64,000 nt of DNA from Mesobacillus jeotgali. Lineage in GTDB: Bacteria; Bacillota; Bacilli; Bacillales; Cytobacillaceae. Both the position numbers and the translations under genes were made by a program. A model generated the notes under the pieces. It saw nothing but the letters and a program-made list of their open reading frames with translations, had not been told where the DNA came from and did no database searches. Shown here piece after piece: positions 7,376 through 17,028 of this stretch; positions within the stretch are counted from its first letter, which is position 1, and every line of letters starts with the position of its first letter. The DNA is taken from positions 3,309,312 through 3,373,311 of the forward strand of contig NZ_CP025025.1 in the NCBI RefSeq assembly GCF_002874535.1, written 5' to 3'.

Positions 7376-9307
7376 TTATTTCTTCGCTTCCTTCCTGAAC
7401 GACTCAAGGAATTCATCAAAGGCAATTGTTTCGGATTTTTGTTCACCGTATTTACGGACATTGACTGCTTTTTCTGTTACTTCATTGTCACCGACTACGA
7501 GCATATAAGGAACCTTTTGCATTTGCGCTTCGCGGATTTTATAGCCGATCTTTTCGTCGCGGCCATCGATTTCAACGCGGAAGCCTTCTGCCTTAAGCTT
7601 CTCCTTGATTTCTCTTGCGTAGTCATAGTGGACTGATGGAGATACCGGGATGATCTGTGCCTGGACTGGAGCCAGCCAAGTCGGGAACGCCCCTTTATAC
7701 TCTTCGATCAGGAAGGCTACAAAGCGTTCCATAGTCGATACGACACCGCGGTGGATGACGACAGGACGATGGTGCTTGCCATCTTCTCCGATATAAGTCA
7801 GGTCGAAGCGTTCTGGAAGCAAGAAGTCAAGCTGTACTGTTGAAAGAGTCTCCTCTTTGCCAAGGGCAGTCTTGACCTGGACATCAAGCTTCGGTCCGTA
7901 GAATGCTGCTTCGCCTTCAGCCTCGAAATATTCCAGACCCATTTCATCCATCGCTTCTTTAAGCATAGCTTGAGCCTTTTCCCACATCTGATCATCATCG
8001 AAGTACTTTTCCTTGTCTTCAGGATCTCTGTAGGATAGACGGAACGAATAGTCATTCATATCAAAATCCTTGTAGACTTCAAGCACAAGCTCTACTACAC
8101 GCTTGAACTCTTCCTTGATCTGGTCAGGGCGAACAAAGAGGTGAGCATCGTTCAGAGTCATACCGCGCACACGCTGCAACCCAGCCAACGCGCCGGACAT
8201 TTCATAACGGTGCATTGTTCCAAGCTCGGCAATCCTGATTGGAAGCTCCCTGTAGCTATGGATGCTGTTTTTGTATACCATCATGTGGTGCGGACAGTTC
8301 ATTGGTCTTAGAACGAGTTGTTCATTTTCCATTTCCATTACCGGGAACATGTTTTCCTGATAGTGGTCCCAGTGTCCGGAAGTTTTATAAAGATCAACAC
8401 TTCCCATAACCGGAGTATAGACATGGTCATAACCAAGGCTGACTTCTTTATCAACGATATAGCGCTCGATGATGCGGCGGATTGTCGCACCTTTTGGAAG
8501 CCATAGCGGTAGACCCTGGCCAACCTTCTGGGAATTAGTAAATAAGTTAAGCTCCTTGCCTAGCTTGCGATGGTCACGTTCCTTCGCTTCTTCCAGCAGC
8601 CTCAAGTGCTCTTTCAGGTCTTCCTTCTTGAAGAAAGCTGTTCCGTAAATACGCTGGAGCATCTTGTTGTCACTGTCGCCTCGCCAGTAAGCACCAGCAA
8701 TGCTCAGCAATTTGAATTCCTTCAGCTTGCCAGTTGATGGTACGTGTACTCCACGGCAAAGGTCGACAAAGTCTCCCTGTTCATAAAGAGTGACCTTCTC
8801 ATCCGCCGGGATCGCTTCAATCAATTCAAGCTTATAAGGGTCCCCAAGCTCCTTGAAAAACTTGACTGCATCTTCACGGCTTACTTCTTTACGGACAATT
8901 TCAATGTTCTCATTGATGATTTTCTTCATTTCCTTTTCAATCTCTGGCAAATCTTCCGGGGATAAAGAATGTTCCATATCGATATCATAGTAGAAGCCGC
9001 CTTCAATTACCGGCCCTACTCCAAGGTTAACATCTTTATACAGACGCTTGATTGCCTGTGCCATCAAGTGAGCTGAGCTGTGGCGCAGGATTTCTAGTGC
9101 TTCTGGATGATCAGGAGTGACGATTTCGATCGCTGCATCCTCCTCGATCGCTCTCTTGAGATCATACGGCTGTCCATTGACCATACCGGCAATGGCTTTC
9201 TTCTTTAGGCCCGGGCTGATCGAGCTGGCGATATCTTCAGTAGTTGTGCCTGCCGGAAACTCCTTCACTGCTCCATCTGGAAACGATATTTTTAACATGT
9301 CTGCCAT
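7376..9307 (-). CDS. thrS: Threonyl-tRNA synthetase
   Basis: The 643-aa class II synthetase has TGS domain 1-65, the editing domain SAD ([12 protein letters not shown] near 76 and the Cys/His zinc-like site [10 protein letters not shown] near 183), a catalytic core with zinc-binding RPMNCPHHM near 335 and motif 2 [12 protein letters not shown] near 365, and a C-terminal anticodon domain from about 540. It charges tRNA-Thr and edits mischarged serine. The ATG follows AAGGAGGAAAAGCC. It is controlled by a T-box leader. Confidence 0.97.
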   Translation of the reverse strand: MADMLKISFPDGAVKEFPAGTTTEDIASSISPGLKKKAIAGMVNGQPYDLKRAIEEDAAIEIVTPDHPEALEILRHSSAHLMAQAIKRLYKDVNLGVGPVIEGGFYYDIDMEHSLSPEDLPEIEKEMKKIINENIEIVRKEVSREDAVKFFKELGDPYKLELIEAIPADEKVTLYEQGDFVDLCRGVHVPSTGKLKEFKLLSIAGAYWRGDSDNKMLQRIYGTAFFKKEDLKEHLRLLEEAKERDHRKLGKELNLFTNSQKVGQGLPLWLPKGATIRRIIERYIVDKEVSLGYDHVYTPVMGSVDLYKTSGHWDHYQENMFPVMEMENEQLVLRPMNCPHHMMVYKNSIHSYRELPIRIAELGTMHRYEMSGALAGLQRVRGMTLNDAHLFVRPDQIKEEFKRVVELVLEVYKDFDMNDYSFRLSYRDPEDKEKYFDDDQMWEKAQAMLKEAMDEMGLEYFEAEGEAAFYGPKLDVQVKTALGKEETLSTVQLDFLLPERFDLTYIGEDGKHHRPVVIHRGVVSTMERFVAFLIEEYKGAFPTWLAPVQAQIIPVSPSVHYDYAREIKEKLKAEGFRVEIDGRDEKIGYKIREAQMQKVPYMLVVGDNEVTEKAVNVRKYGEQKSETIAFDEFLESFRKEAKK

Positions 9308-9357
9308 TGGCTTTTCCTCCTTTTAAAATGTGGCGCAAATTTTTGCGCGAAAAATAA

Positions 9358-9628
9358 AAAAACCCGTCCCTGAAACAGGGACGAGTTTGATCACACGTGG
9401 TTCCACCCAATTCCCACTCTTGCGCAAAAATAAACGCAGGAATGGCTCTGGTTGCGGTAACGGCTTCTGCCGCCAGCCAATACTTGCCCTATGGGCGTTC
9501 ACAGCTGGAGTTCAGAGGTGGTAAGCGTTTCTTTAGTGTTAGGAAGTTTTCAGCCAAGCCTTCCCTCTCTGGAAACCTTTCAAGAATGCCCATGTCCTCA
9601 TCATTACATTCACTATTGATTTAGTATG
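9358..9628 (-). ncRNA. T-box leader of thrS (tRNA-Thr responsive)
   Basis: On the minus strand GGGTGGAACCACG (9396-9408) is the T-box sequence. It is followed by a terminator at 9361-9386 (ACTCGTCCCTG / CAGGGACGGGT) with a T-run. An AGAGAGGGAAGG segment matching the stem I AG-bulge region lies further 5'. ACC triplets consistent with threonine occur in the stem I region, but I could not fix the specifier unambiguously. Confidence 0.9.
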
Positions 9629-9634
9629 TACGTA

Positions 9635-9663
9635 ATTATAGTTTGTAATGTTTTGAAAATCAA
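9635..9663 (-). promoter_or_regulatory. SigA promoter of thrS
   Basis: TTGATT (9658-9663), 17-bp spacer, TATAAT (9635-9640); transcription would start at the T-box leader. Confidence 0.82.
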
Positions 9664-9668
9664 GTGGG

Positions 9669-10544
9669 CTATTGTATATTTTCACGATCCTCTTTAAAAA
9701 AGTTTACTTTTTCGTCATGAAAAGCGGAAACTGGACTGACTTTCACACGTTCTTCAAAAAGATTGATGATCGTCCTCACTAACGGCTGGTGAGGATCGTC
9801 CGTGTATAAGTAAATGGTTTCTGGCGCAATTGACAACAACGGCGCAATCGTCCCGGAATCTACATAGACCGGATGATTGACAAGCAGCTTGCGGTCAATC
9901 GTTTTAAACAGATCACTCCGTTTCATTTCTGTGAATTGCTGATTATAAAAGACCATATTCTCGTCAATCACCAGATATAAATGGGACATCTGCGGCTTCC
10001 TGTCCTCTAGAAAATCCCTCAGGGTATGCAGGAAAACCTGGTACTCCTGTTCCATCTTATACTCGTCAATCGCAATCTCTACCCATTGGGAGAGCTGCTC
10101 AGTGTAAGCCTTCAGCCTGAACATGACAAAGGAATCAAAAGAGAATGAAAGTCTTTCATTAAAAATTTCATTAATCGAACTCTGGATCATGCCTTGTTCC
10201 CCGACACCTTCCATGAAAGGAGCCAATTCTTTCCGGTTGCCTTCTATGACGGAATAAATGATATCAAGGATTTGGTCCTGTTCTTCACTGTCATTATAAA
10301 AATATGATTCTGCCAGGATGGCTCTTAACCAGTCATCACGTTTCACCTTTAAAATAAATTCATAAACACTTTTCTTGAGTACATGCAACTTTTCATTTTT
10401 ATAAAATTCTTCTGGAATAAGCACTCTATTTCGATCTTCATTAAGAAGAATTGAATTCGTTTCCTGCCATGAAGCAAGCCTGGCGACTAAATGTTGGTAC
10501 ATATTCCAGGCATCCTGCTTTTTTTGGAAGATGATTTCAATCAA
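9669..10544 (-). CDS. ytxC: Putative sporulation protein YtxC
   Basis: The 291-aa protein resembles YtxC, found between thrS and dnaI in B. subtilis. The start chosen is a TTG at 10542-10544 (MIEIIFQKKQDAWNMYQHL), 4 bp after GGGGGGAT; an upstream frame to 10613 is open but has no ribosome site. There is no membrane segment. The function is unknown; the family is restricted to spore formers and named from genetic context. Expression is apparently independent, as a terminator follows dnaI. Confidence 0.82.
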   Translation of the reverse strand: MIEIIFQKKQDAWNMYQHLVARLASWQETNSILLNEDRNRVLIPEEFYKNEKLHVLKKSVYEFILKVKRDDWLRAILAESYFYNDSEEQDQILDIIYSVIEGNRKELAPFMEGVGEQGMIQSSINEIFNERLSFSFDSFVMFRLKAYTEQLSQWVEIAIDEYKMEQEYQVFLHTLRDFLEDRKPQMSHLYLVIDENMVFYNQQFTEMKRSDLFKTIDRKLLVNHPVYVDSGTIAPLLSIAPETIYLYTDDPHQPLVRTIINLFEERVKVSPVSAFHDEKVNFFKEDRENIQ

Positions 10545-10639
10545 CCATATCCCCCCTCTTAAATAATCCCTGATTATATATATGGGGGACTTGGACAATT
10601 TAGAAGTGTCCATATGGTCGATAACTGGTTATAAGTGCA

Positions 10640-10680
10640 AAAAAATGTGCCGCAGCTTGATTAGCTGTGGCACATTTTTT
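10640..10680 (-). terminator. Terminator of dnaB-dnaI
   Basis: AAAATGTGCC-CAGCT pairs with AGCTG-GGCACATTTT; the hairpin starts at the dnaI stop codon. Confidence 0.9.
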
Positions 10681-11611
10681 ATATTCTGCGATTCTTGCCT
10701 TCTACTTTTACCGGCTCGGCAAGATATTTAATCCGTTCCATGATTCTTGCTGCCTTCAATTGTTCTTCTTCTCCCCGCTGGCTGTGCGTCAAATGATGCT
10801 CCAGTCCTTTTAAGTCGAAATTCGAGGTAAAGAAGGTTGGAAGGTTTTCAAGCATGCGGAACTGCAGGATTGTCCCGAGGATTTCATCCCTCGCCCAGCT
10901 GCTCATCGTTTCTGCTCCAATGTCATCGAGCATGAGTACATTAGCCTTTTTAATTGCTTCAAGCTTGTCATTGACAGTATGATCACCGATCGCATTTTTC
11001 ATTTCTCTGAAAAATTCGGGTACATACACAATCAATGAACTAATCTGTTTCTGTGCAAGTTCATTCGCGATTGCGCCAAGCAAATATGATTTACCTGTCC
11101 CGAACGGTCCATGAAGGAATAAACCCTTTTTCTTTTGGCTAGGCTCATAATTCTCAACAAAGTCTTTTGCCATCTTGATCGCCTTGAACCTTCCGGCGTC
11201 ATCGAGCTCAATATCCCCGAAAGATGCCTTCAAGATCTCCTTAGGCACAAAAATACTATTGATCAGGCGTGCATTCTTTTGCTGCTCATCATGCATGACC
11301 TTCTTCTTGCACCGGTCATATTTTATGTCAATGAAGTTCCCTTTTATGAAAAGCTCTGGCTCATATCCCTTAATCATGTTCTTGCAGCCTGCGAGACTCT
11401 CGCAATCTTCACAGCCTTTGCTCTGGTTGGAGAACTCATAAAGCTTCGACATACTGCCGTCGAGCATTTCCCTGGTGATATACTCTGCATTTTCATCGAG
11501 GAATTCCTTGATATGCTTATCCTGCATGACCTGCCTCTTGATAGCTTCATAGCGCTCCTGGAAATTCTGGTTATTCGCCAGCTTCTTCAATGTTTCATTA
11601 ATGTTTTGCAA
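10679..11611 (-). CDS. dnaI: Primosomal helicase loader DnaI
   Basis: The 310-aa AAA+ ATPase loads the replicative helicase DnaC at oriC and at restarted forks. An N-terminal helicase-binding domain carries a zinc cluster (CEDCESLAGC near 70 and a later C). The Walker A is GPFGTGKS near 168, Walker B VLMLDDIGAE near 227 and sensor FFTSNFD near 260. I chose the TTG at 11609-11611, 8 bp after GGGAGG; the in-frame GTG at 11620 overlaps that ribosome site. It overlaps no coding sequence but is 5 bp from the dnaB stop, so the two are translationally linked. Confidence 0.95.
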   Translation of the reverse strand: MQNINETLKKLANNQNFQERYEAIKRQVMQDKHIKEFLDENAEYITREMLDGSMSKLYEFSNQSKGCEDCESLAGCKNMIKGYEPELFIKGNFIDIKYDRCKKKVMHDEQQKNARLINSIFVPKEILKASFGDIELDDAGRFKAIKMAKDFVENYEPSQKKKGLFLHGPFGTGKSYLLGAIANELAQKQISSLIVYVPEFFREMKNAIGDHTVNDKLEAIKKANVLMLDDIGAETMSSWARDEILGTILQFRMLENLPTFFTSNFDLKGLEHHLTHSQRGEEEQLKAARIMERIKYLAEPVKVEGKNRRI

Positions 11612-11616
11612 ATGAA

Positions 11617-13032
11617 TCACCTCCCAGATTTAAATTTCTTTAATTCTTCTTCAAGCTTTTTCTTTTCTATTTCAAAATCAGGATCCACATCTGCAGAATT
11701 TTTTTGCTGCTGAGCCTCTCCATCAGTCTTTTTACCAAACCAATCCGGCAGAACTTCTTTGCGGACAGGCTTCCTTTTTCCAGATGATGAGGAAGGCGCC
11801 TTCTTCCCGTCTGCCCATTCAAGATACTGCCTGTGCTCGCTTTTAGCAAGCTGCATTGCATCCCTGACCGTCGATATTTTTTTCCTGGACCAGTGGCTGG
11901 CAATCTTTTCAATATAACCCTTTGCCAGCTTCATATCCGTTTTGAGCATAACATATTGAACTAAAACATTCACGACTCCCGGCAGCAGCTTTTGCTTGAA
12001 CATCACCTCTTCGATGATCTGTAAGTCTGCCTTCGATGGTTCCGCTCCGCCAGACAGATCAATCAAAAGCTGGCGCGGGGATGTTTTTTCGAAATAAATC
12101 ACCAATTCCTCTTCCTGCGTTTTCGGTTTCTCGATACCAGCTTTATGCTGTAATGGCTGGGTCCGGTCCAGCAGTGCCGGGAGCTGGTCCTGGTGTTCAA
12201 ATTGGTACCAGTCGCGGGCAGCCTTCCTCAATTCTTCTATATCTATTTCATTTTCAGCGGTTAATGCACTTAAGACGATGTTCTTCATCTTCAGGGCATC
12301 TATCCCATATAGAAAGGCAAGATTGCTGATTGCTTCCTTAACCTTCGATGTAAATGCTTTTTTAGGTATGAGAGATTCCTGAAGCCCTCCCAGCAGCAAC
12401 TCGAAATTAAACTCCGCAGGGTCAATCTGTACTTTTGAAGATTCTACCCTGCCGATAAAGGAATTTCCTGCCTCAGCCTTCAGATCGGCAGCTGAATCCT
12501 CGTTATGCATGAGCGCCTGAGTCGGTACAGACAAGAACACATCCTGGAATGCCTTCGTAATCTCCTCATATCCGGGCTCTGATTCAGAAGATTTATCGCT
12601 GAAAAATCGTTTAAGCCGCAAAAATTGGTTCTTGCCGACTTTTCGATACAAATATACATTCAACATGCCATCAAGGAAGAATTGTTCAGGAGTCAACGGC
12701 GGCTGCAATTCATAAATGAATGAACGACCTTCCTCGCTGTTTTTTACATAGGTCTTCAGCAATCCCATACCTTCGAGCTTTTGGCGTGCCTGGTAAATAT
12801 CCTTCAGGTTCATGTCCATGATCGTCATCAAGTTATGGTGTGTGACAGGCTGTGACCAAAGCCGATTCTCTTCCAGCTCAGCCCATAAAGTCATATAAAG
12901 GCTTAAGCAAGCTGGCCCAATCAAAGGCTGGTACAAGAAAGTGAGCACCTTGCGATCGTAGTCATGCAATAAACCACCGGATGCAACAATATATTGGTCT
13001 ACAGGCAAAGTCTCTTGCCAATGCTGAGCCAT
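11617..13032 (-). CDS. dnaB: Replication initiation and membrane attachment protein DnaB
   Basis: The 471-aa Gram-positive DnaB (not the helicase) contains two DnaD/DnaB-type domains. The N-terminal winged helix is residues 1-115 (KVLTFLYQPLIGPACLSLYMTL). The DDBH2 domain is at about 320-420, with the YxxxIxxxW-like motif (GYIEKIASHW). A charged C-terminal tail follows. It acts with DnaD and DnaI to load the helicase. It is first in dnaB-dnaI, downstream of nrdR. Confidence 0.94.
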   Translation of the reverse strand: MAQHWQETLPVDQYIVASGGLLHDYDRKVLTFLYQPLIGPACLSLYMTLWAELEENRLWSQPVTHHNLMTIMDMNLKDIYQARQKLEGMGLLKTYVKNSEEGRSFIYELQPPLTPEQFFLDGMLNVYLYRKVGKNQFLRLKRFFSDKSSESEPGYEEITKAFQDVFLSVPTQALMHNEDSAADLKAEAGNSFIGRVESSKVQIDPAEFNFELLLGGLQESLIPKKAFTSKVKEAISNLAFLYGIDALKMKNIVLSALTAENEIDIEELRKAARDWYQFEHQDQLPALLDRTQPLQHKAGIEKPKTQEEELVIYFEKTSPRQLLIDLSGGAEPSKADLQIIEEVMFKQKLLPGVVNVLVQYVMLKTDMKLAKGYIEKIASHWSRKKISTVRDAMQLAKSEHRQYLEWADGKKAPSSSSGKRKPVRKEVLPDWFGKKTDGEAQQQKNSADVDPDFEIEKKKLEEELKKFKSGR

Positions 13033-13135
13033 CCCTTTCCCTCCATTCTGAATCGTTAAAAAGAACTACTTTTAAAAAATAGACGCTATTTGAGCTCTTC
13101 CTCATTATTTATTATTTTTATAAGAAGAGCTTAAA

Positions 13136-13165
13136 AAGAGCTGAAGTTCCCTTCAGCTCCTTAAG
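13136..13165 (-). terminator. Terminator of nrdR
   Basis: AGGAGCTGAAG pairs with CTTCAGCTCTT around GGAA on the minus strand, followed by TTTTAAG. Confidence 0.8.
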
Positions 13166-13195
13166 GATTTCACTTTAACCTACGAGACCCAGGTG

Positions 13196-13657
13196 TTATG
13201 ATTGCTCTTTTTTCAACAACTCTTTCAATTCATCAATAAAGACATTAATGTCCTTAAACTGACGGTAAACAGACGCGAACCGGACATAGGCGACTTCATC
13301 AATCTTCGCCAGCCTGTCCATCACCATTTCCCCAACGGCTTCGCTCTTAACTTCAGAAACTCCATGGCTTCGAAGTTCTTTTTCTACTTCGGAAACCAAA
13401 TCCTCGAGCTCTTTCAAAGCGACGGGACGCTTTTCACAAGCTTTTATTAAACCGCGAAGAAGTTTTTCCCGATTGAACTCTTCACGAGTACCTTCTTTTT
13501 TCACGACAATCAAAGGAATTTCTTCAACCTTCTCGAAGGTGGTAAAGCGAAATCCGCAAGCTTCGCATTCGCGTCTGCGTCGAATTGATCGGCTATCGTC
13601 AACCGGTCTTGAATCAAGAACCCGGGTAGAGTTATTTTGGCAAGTTGGACATTTCAT
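13196..13657 (-). CDS. nrdR: Transcriptional repressor NrdR
   Basis: The 153-aa protein has an N-terminal zinc ribbon ([13 protein letters not shown] then CEACGFRF) followed by an ATP-cone from about residue 49. NrdR senses ATP/dATP and represses ribonucleotide reductase genes. The start is the ATG at 13655-13657, as the family begins MKCPxC; the longer frame to 13705 is not supported. It lies upstream of dnaB as in B. subtilis (ytcG). Confidence 0.96.
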   Translation of the reverse strand: MKCPTCQNNSTRVLDSRPVDDSRSIRRRRECEACGFRFTTFEKVEEIPLIVVKKEGTREEFNREKLLRGLIKACEKRPVALKELEDLVSEVEKELRSHGVSEVKSEAVGEMVMDRLAKIDEVAYVRFASVYRQFKDINVFIDELKELLKKEQS

Positions 13658-13783
13658 TTCCATCAGCTCCGAATATTTTGAAATATAGTATGAGCGAAGG
13701 ACCATTCGCTTGTTCCACCAATACGTCCATAAGCATTATCCTAATATTATCTTATAAAAAAGATGGGGATGGGACAAGAGGAA

Positions 13784-14188
13784 CTATTGATTTCCATATT
13801 TGCCTGAACCAATAAACGGGTGTGTAGAGTCCAGTTTCTCATAAATCTTCACCAACTCCTGCTTCAGAGTCGGGTTGATGCCTGCCAATGAAAACTTTTC
13901 AGTAGAGATATGTAAGTCGACTGCGGTCTCAAATGGTTTTGTAGTAATAACAGTTGCCGTTAAAAAAGCAGGCAACTTCCCCTTTAATTCGGCTGATATT
14001 TCTCCATGTTCTTTGGAAACACTCGTTATCTTAAGCGAAGGGTCAGCCTTCAGCAGGTCTTCGACCGTCTGGAACATCTGGTTAAAGTTCGTTTTATAAT
14101 AACGGGTCTTCAGCTGCTCGTCCCTATTGTTTTCACTTGTTCCGCTGAATTTTTCGTACCGTCCTGTTATGGATTTTAATACTGACAT
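13784..14188 (-). CDS. Conserved hypothetical cytosolic protein (134 aa)
   Basis: No named domain is recognised. The sequence has no membrane segment or signal peptide and reads as a small alpha/beta protein (TRYYKTNFNQMFQTVEDLLK; LPAFLTATVITTKPFETAVD). The ATG at 14188 follows AGGAGGATTTTTG. It lies between nrdR and speD; no strong promoter or terminator separates it from nrdR (127 bp). Similar proteins in bacilli are simply called cytosolic protein. Confidence 0.75.
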   Translation of the reverse strand: MSVLKSITGRYEKFSGTSENNRDEQLKTRYYKTNFNQMFQTVEDLLKADPSLKITSVSKEHGEISAELKGKLPAFLTATVITTKPFETAVDLHISTEKFSLAGINPTLKQELVKIYEKLDSTHPFIGSGKYGNQ

Positions 14189-14250
14189 CAAAAATCCTCC
14201 TGCAAGTTATTTCTATTATCATTCTACCGTATTTTACGGCAAAATAAAAA

Positions 14251-14275
14251 GAGGTGTATCGCTACACCTCTTGTG
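14251..14275 (-). terminator. Terminator of speD
   Basis: GAGGTGTA pairs with TACACCTC around GCGA, with TTTTTATTTT following on the minus strand. Confidence 0.88.
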
Positions 14276-14292
14276 AATTTTCATATTTTCAA

Positions 14293-14673
14293 TTATAGAG
14301 CTTTAGCTTGTGCTTGCTTCACATGCACAGGACCCATGCCGCGTGGAATTTCGATATTCTCACGAGTTTGAGCGCCAAGAGCTTCTGCAATATAGTCAGC
14401 TGCAATGTTAGGATCCAGATCACCGCAAGTGTAAACATCGATGCTAGCGTATCCGTGTTCCGGGAAGCTATGAATAGTTAAATGTGATTCAGAAATAATG
14501 ACAACTCCACTTACACCCTGTGGCGCAAATTTGTGGAAAGCCACTTCACGGATTTCAGCACCTGATTTCAATGCTGCTCCAACAAAAGTTTGTTCAATAA
14601 AATCCATATCATTCAATTTTTCAAAATCGCAACCCCAAAGTTCAGAAATTACATGACGACCCATTGTTTCCAT
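14293..14673 (-). CDS. speD: S-adenosylmethionine decarboxylase proenzyme
   Basis: The 126-aa SpeD of the short bacterial class is cleaved autocatalytically between Glu and Ser in [14 protein letters not shown] (about residue 63) to give a pyruvoyl cofactor. It decarboxylates SAM to supply the aminopropyl group for spermidine. Active-site H and C are visible in HSFPEHG and YTCGDLDP. The ATG at 14673 (METMGRHV) has AGGGGG 9 bp upstream; the TTG two codons earlier is too close. A SigA promoter about 145 bp upstream leaves a structured leader. Confidence 0.97.
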   Translation of the reverse strand: METMGRHVISELWGCDFEKLNDMDFIEQTFVGAALKSGAEIREVAFHKFAPQGVSGVVIISESHLTIHSFPEHGYASIDVYTCGDLDPNIAADYIAEALGAQTRENIEIPRGMGPVHVKQAQAKAL

Positions 14674-14810
14674 ATTCAATTTCCCCCTCTAACAATATTA
14701 GAATGAATTCCTTAGCTTCAATGGTATCTTAACTACCACGGGGGAAAGTTAGTCCAGAGAGGTCCTAACCCTTTAAGTAGCCAATTGGTACCGTTATTAA
14801 GAAGTTCACG
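14674..14810 (-). ncRNA. Structured 5' leader of speD (candidate cis-regulatory RNA)
   Basis: From the promoter at 14817-14845 the leader is about 135 nt and contains nested complementary segments: GTTAG/CTAAC around GACCTCTCTGGA, an outer GGTA/GATACC pairing, and a G/C-rich CCCCCGTGGTAG. I do not recognise a SAM riboswitch or other named class. Whether it regulates is inference. Confidence 0.4.
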
Positions 14811-14816
14811 ATGACT

Positions 14817-14845
14817 AGTATACTTTGTTTATATTTTTTTTGCAA
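14817..14845 (-). promoter_or_regulatory. SigA promoter of speD
   Basis: TTGCAA (14840-14845), 17-bp spacer, TATACT (14817-14822). Confidence 0.82.
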
Positions 14846-15017
14846 CACATGAAATCAAATTTTTTTCATGATTTTTATGCTTCGATTTTTGTAGTTTGGA
14901 AGATAGCTATTTCATAGGCTTTTAAGGGGGTTCTAGCTATAAAAACTGTTGGGATTTTCACATGGGGATCGGCAGCAAAATTATATAAAAATAAGGCATT
15001 TAATACAGACAAAACAA

Positions 15018-15043
15018 AAAGCTTGCCGGTTGGCAAGCTTTTT
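15018..15043 (-). terminator. Terminator of gapB
   Basis: AAAGCTTGCC and GGCAAGCTTT pair around AACC, 13 bp after the gapB stop. The 170 bp between here and the speD promoter hold nothing else I can identify. Confidence 0.88.
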
Positions 15044-15055
15044 GCGTTATTAGAA

Positions 15056-16087
15056 TTATCCTACCTTTACAGTTGCAGAATTGGACATTGCGTGGGCAAC
15101 ATGCTTTGTCAGGTCTACAACCCTGCTTGAATATCCCCACTCATTGTCATACCATGCAAGAACCTTTACTTTGTTGGCACCGATGACCATTGTAGACAGG
15201 CCATCAATGATTGCAGAATGTTCATTCGTATTAAAGTCGATTGAAACAAGTGGATCAGTAGTGATATCAAGGACACCCTTGAGCTTTCCTTTTGATGCTG
15301 AATAGAATGCATCGTTGATTTCGTCCACTGTTACCTCACGCTTCAGGTCGACAACAAGGTCAACTAGCGAGACGTTTGGAGTCGGTACCCTTAGCGCCAT
15401 ACCATGCAGCTTTCCTTTAAGCTGAGGAAGCACAAGAGAAAGTGCCTTTGCTGCTCCTGTTGAAGTTGGAATGATGGATTGGCCGCAAGAACGCGCCCTG
15501 CGCAAATCCTTGTGCGGGTTATCGATATTATTCTGATCATTCGTATACGCATGAACAGTTGTCATCAAGCCATTTTCAATACCGAAAGTATCATCCAGCA
15601 CTTTCGCAACCGGTGCAAGGCAGTTTGTTGTGCATGATGCATTCGAAATGATATCATGCTCTTCAATATTTAATGCGCTTTCATTTACTCCCATAACAAT
15701 AGTGATATCCTCATTCGTACCAGGTGCTGTCAAAATGACCTTCTTTGCACCAGCATCAAGGTGAAGAGCAGCCTTGTCACGTGAATTGAACTTGCCTGTT
15801 GCTTCTATGACAATATCAATCTTCATTTCCTTCCATGGAAGCTCAGCAGGATTTCGATTGCTTAATAGCTTGACCGTCTTTCCGTTGACAACCAGGTGAT
15901 CATCAGCCGGGATGACTTCTCCAGCAAATTGCCCGTGAGTGGAATCATATTTTATTAAATGCGCCAGTGTTTCAGCTGGGTAGCTCGCATTAATCGCTAC
16001 AACCTCAAGATTTTCTTCAAGAATGGCTCTTCTGAATACCATTCTTCCAATTCTCCCAAAACCGTTTATCGCAATTCTCGCCTTCAT
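15056..16087 (-). CDS. gapB: Gluconeogenic glyceraldehyde-3-phosphate dehydrogenase GapB
   Basis: The 343-aa enzyme has a Rossmann N-terminus INGFGRIGRMVFR, catalytic Cys in SNASCTTNCLAP near 152 and a conserved HAYTNDQ. The N-terminal block VVAINASYPAETLAHLIKYDSTHGQF is characteristic of GapB rather than glycolytic GapA. GapB is NADP-preferring and runs in the gluconeogenic direction. It is not next to pgk or tpi, as expected for gapB. CcpN-like sites at the promoter predict repression on sugars. The ATG follows GGAAGGGGCC. Confidence 0.95.
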   Translation of the reverse strand: MKARIAINGFGRIGRMVFRRAILEENLEVVAINASYPAETLAHLIKYDSTHGQFAGEVIPADDHLVVNGKTVKLLSNRNPAELPWKEMKIDIVIEATGKFNSRDKAALHLDAGAKKVILTAPGTNEDITIVMGVNESALNIEEHDIISNASCTTNCLAPVAKVLDDTFGIENGLMTTVHAYTNDQNNIDNPHKDLRRARSCGQSIIPTSTGAAKALSLVLPQLKGKLHGMALRVPTPNVSLVDLVVDLKREVTVDEINDAFYSASKGKLKGVLDITTDPLVSIDFNTNEHSAIIDGLSTMVIGANKVKVLAWYDNEWGYSSRVVDLTKHVAHAMSNSATVKVG

Positions 16088-16107
16088 TGTACGGCCCCTT
16101 CCGAATT

Positions 16108-16118
16108 AGTGTTATACT
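16108..16118 (+). promoter_or_regulatory. CcpN-like site 2, gapB leader
   Basis: AGTGTTATACT differs from the CcpN consensus TRTGHYATAYW only at the first base. It is on the plus strand, opposite in orientation to site 1, 24 bp inside the transcript side. Confidence 0.55.
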
Positions 16119-16141
16119 TAATAACCCCTTTGTATGGTATT

Positions 16142-16152
16142 AGTATAACATA
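16142..16152 (-). promoter_or_regulatory. CcpN operator overlapping the gapB -10
   Basis: TATGTTATACT on the minus strand is an exact match to TRTGHYATAYW and contains the presumed -10 TATACT (16142-16147). In B. subtilis CcpN represses gapB and pckA under glycolytic conditions. From 16160 to 16385 I see nothing further. Confidence 0.75.
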
Positions 16153-16388
16153 TTAAATTTTATTTGTGATAAATAAATGCACACATTTAAAATATAAAAT
16201 AATTCTGATAATAATGATCATTTAACGGTAAGTTTAAAGACGCAAACAACCTTAGCCTGGCGAAGATTATATCTTATGGAACTTAGAGTAAACCTAAAAA
16301 ATTAAATAGAGTAAAACCAGGAATAAATCGTTCGAAACCGGAATTATAACATGCTTAACCAGAAATGAGTCGGTTCATGCCACAAAAA

Positions 16389-16408
16389 AAGAGCCTACTC
16401 GGCTCTTA
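16389..16408 (-). terminator. Terminator of polA-mutM-ytaF-coaE operon
   Basis: AAGAGCC and GGCTCTT pair around GAGTA, then TTTTTTTG on the minus strand; it overlaps the coaE stop region. Confidence 0.82.
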
Positions 16409-17003
16409 AGATTTCCCATTTATTTAATATTTCCATCAGTTGCTGCCTCGATAGCTCGATGCTGCCGCTGTTATCAATTACTGCGTCTGCCAAACTGACT
16501 TTATCCTTCAGCGGCATTTGTGATTTGATCCTGGAATATGCTTCTCCTTCCGAGAATCCATTTCGCTTCATCAGTCTTTCCAACTGAGTTTGCTCATCCA
16601 CATAAATCACGATAATTTTTTCGACCAGTCCTGTCAGCTTGCTTTCAAACAAAAGCGGAATGTCCAGGACGACTGCTTTTTCACCTGCCGCCTCAGCTTT
16701 TTCTCTTTTCTGTGCCATCCGCTCCCTTACGGCAGGATGGACAATCGAATTAAGCAGTACCCGCTTTTCTTCATTGTTAAAGATGATTTCACCCAACTTA
16801 GGGCGGTTTATCGTGCGGTCCTCTTCTAAAATTCCTGTGCCAAAATGGCTGACAATATCATTGTATGCTTTCTCTCCTGGCTCAACAGCAAGCCTTGCTT
16901 CGATATCTGCGTCAATCACTGTGATGCCCAAGTTAGTGAACATTGCTGATATCGTGCTTTTTCCGCTTGCTATACCTCCTGTCAATCCGATAACTAATGA
17001 CAT
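16395..17003 (-). CDS. coaE: Dephospho-CoA kinase
   Basis: The 202-aa P-loop kinase has [12 protein letters not shown] at residues 6-17 and a lid and substrate region [10 protein letters not shown] near 113. It phosphorylates the 3'-OH of dephospho-CoA ribose, the last step of CoA synthesis. It starts 25 bp after ytaF and is the last gene of the polA cluster. Confidence 0.96.
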   Translation of the reverse strand: MSLVIGLTGGIASGKSTISAMFTNLGITVIDADIEARLAVEPGEKAYNDIVSHFGTGILEEDRTINRPKLGEIIFNNEEKRVLLNSIVHPAVRERMAQKREKAEAAGEKAVVLDIPLLFESKLTGLVEKIIVIYVDEQTQLERLMKRNGFSEGEAYSRIKSQMPLKDKVSLADAVIDNSGSIELSRQQLMEILNKWEILRAE

Positions 17004-17028
17004 CCCATTTTATCCTTTCAAGGGCCGG

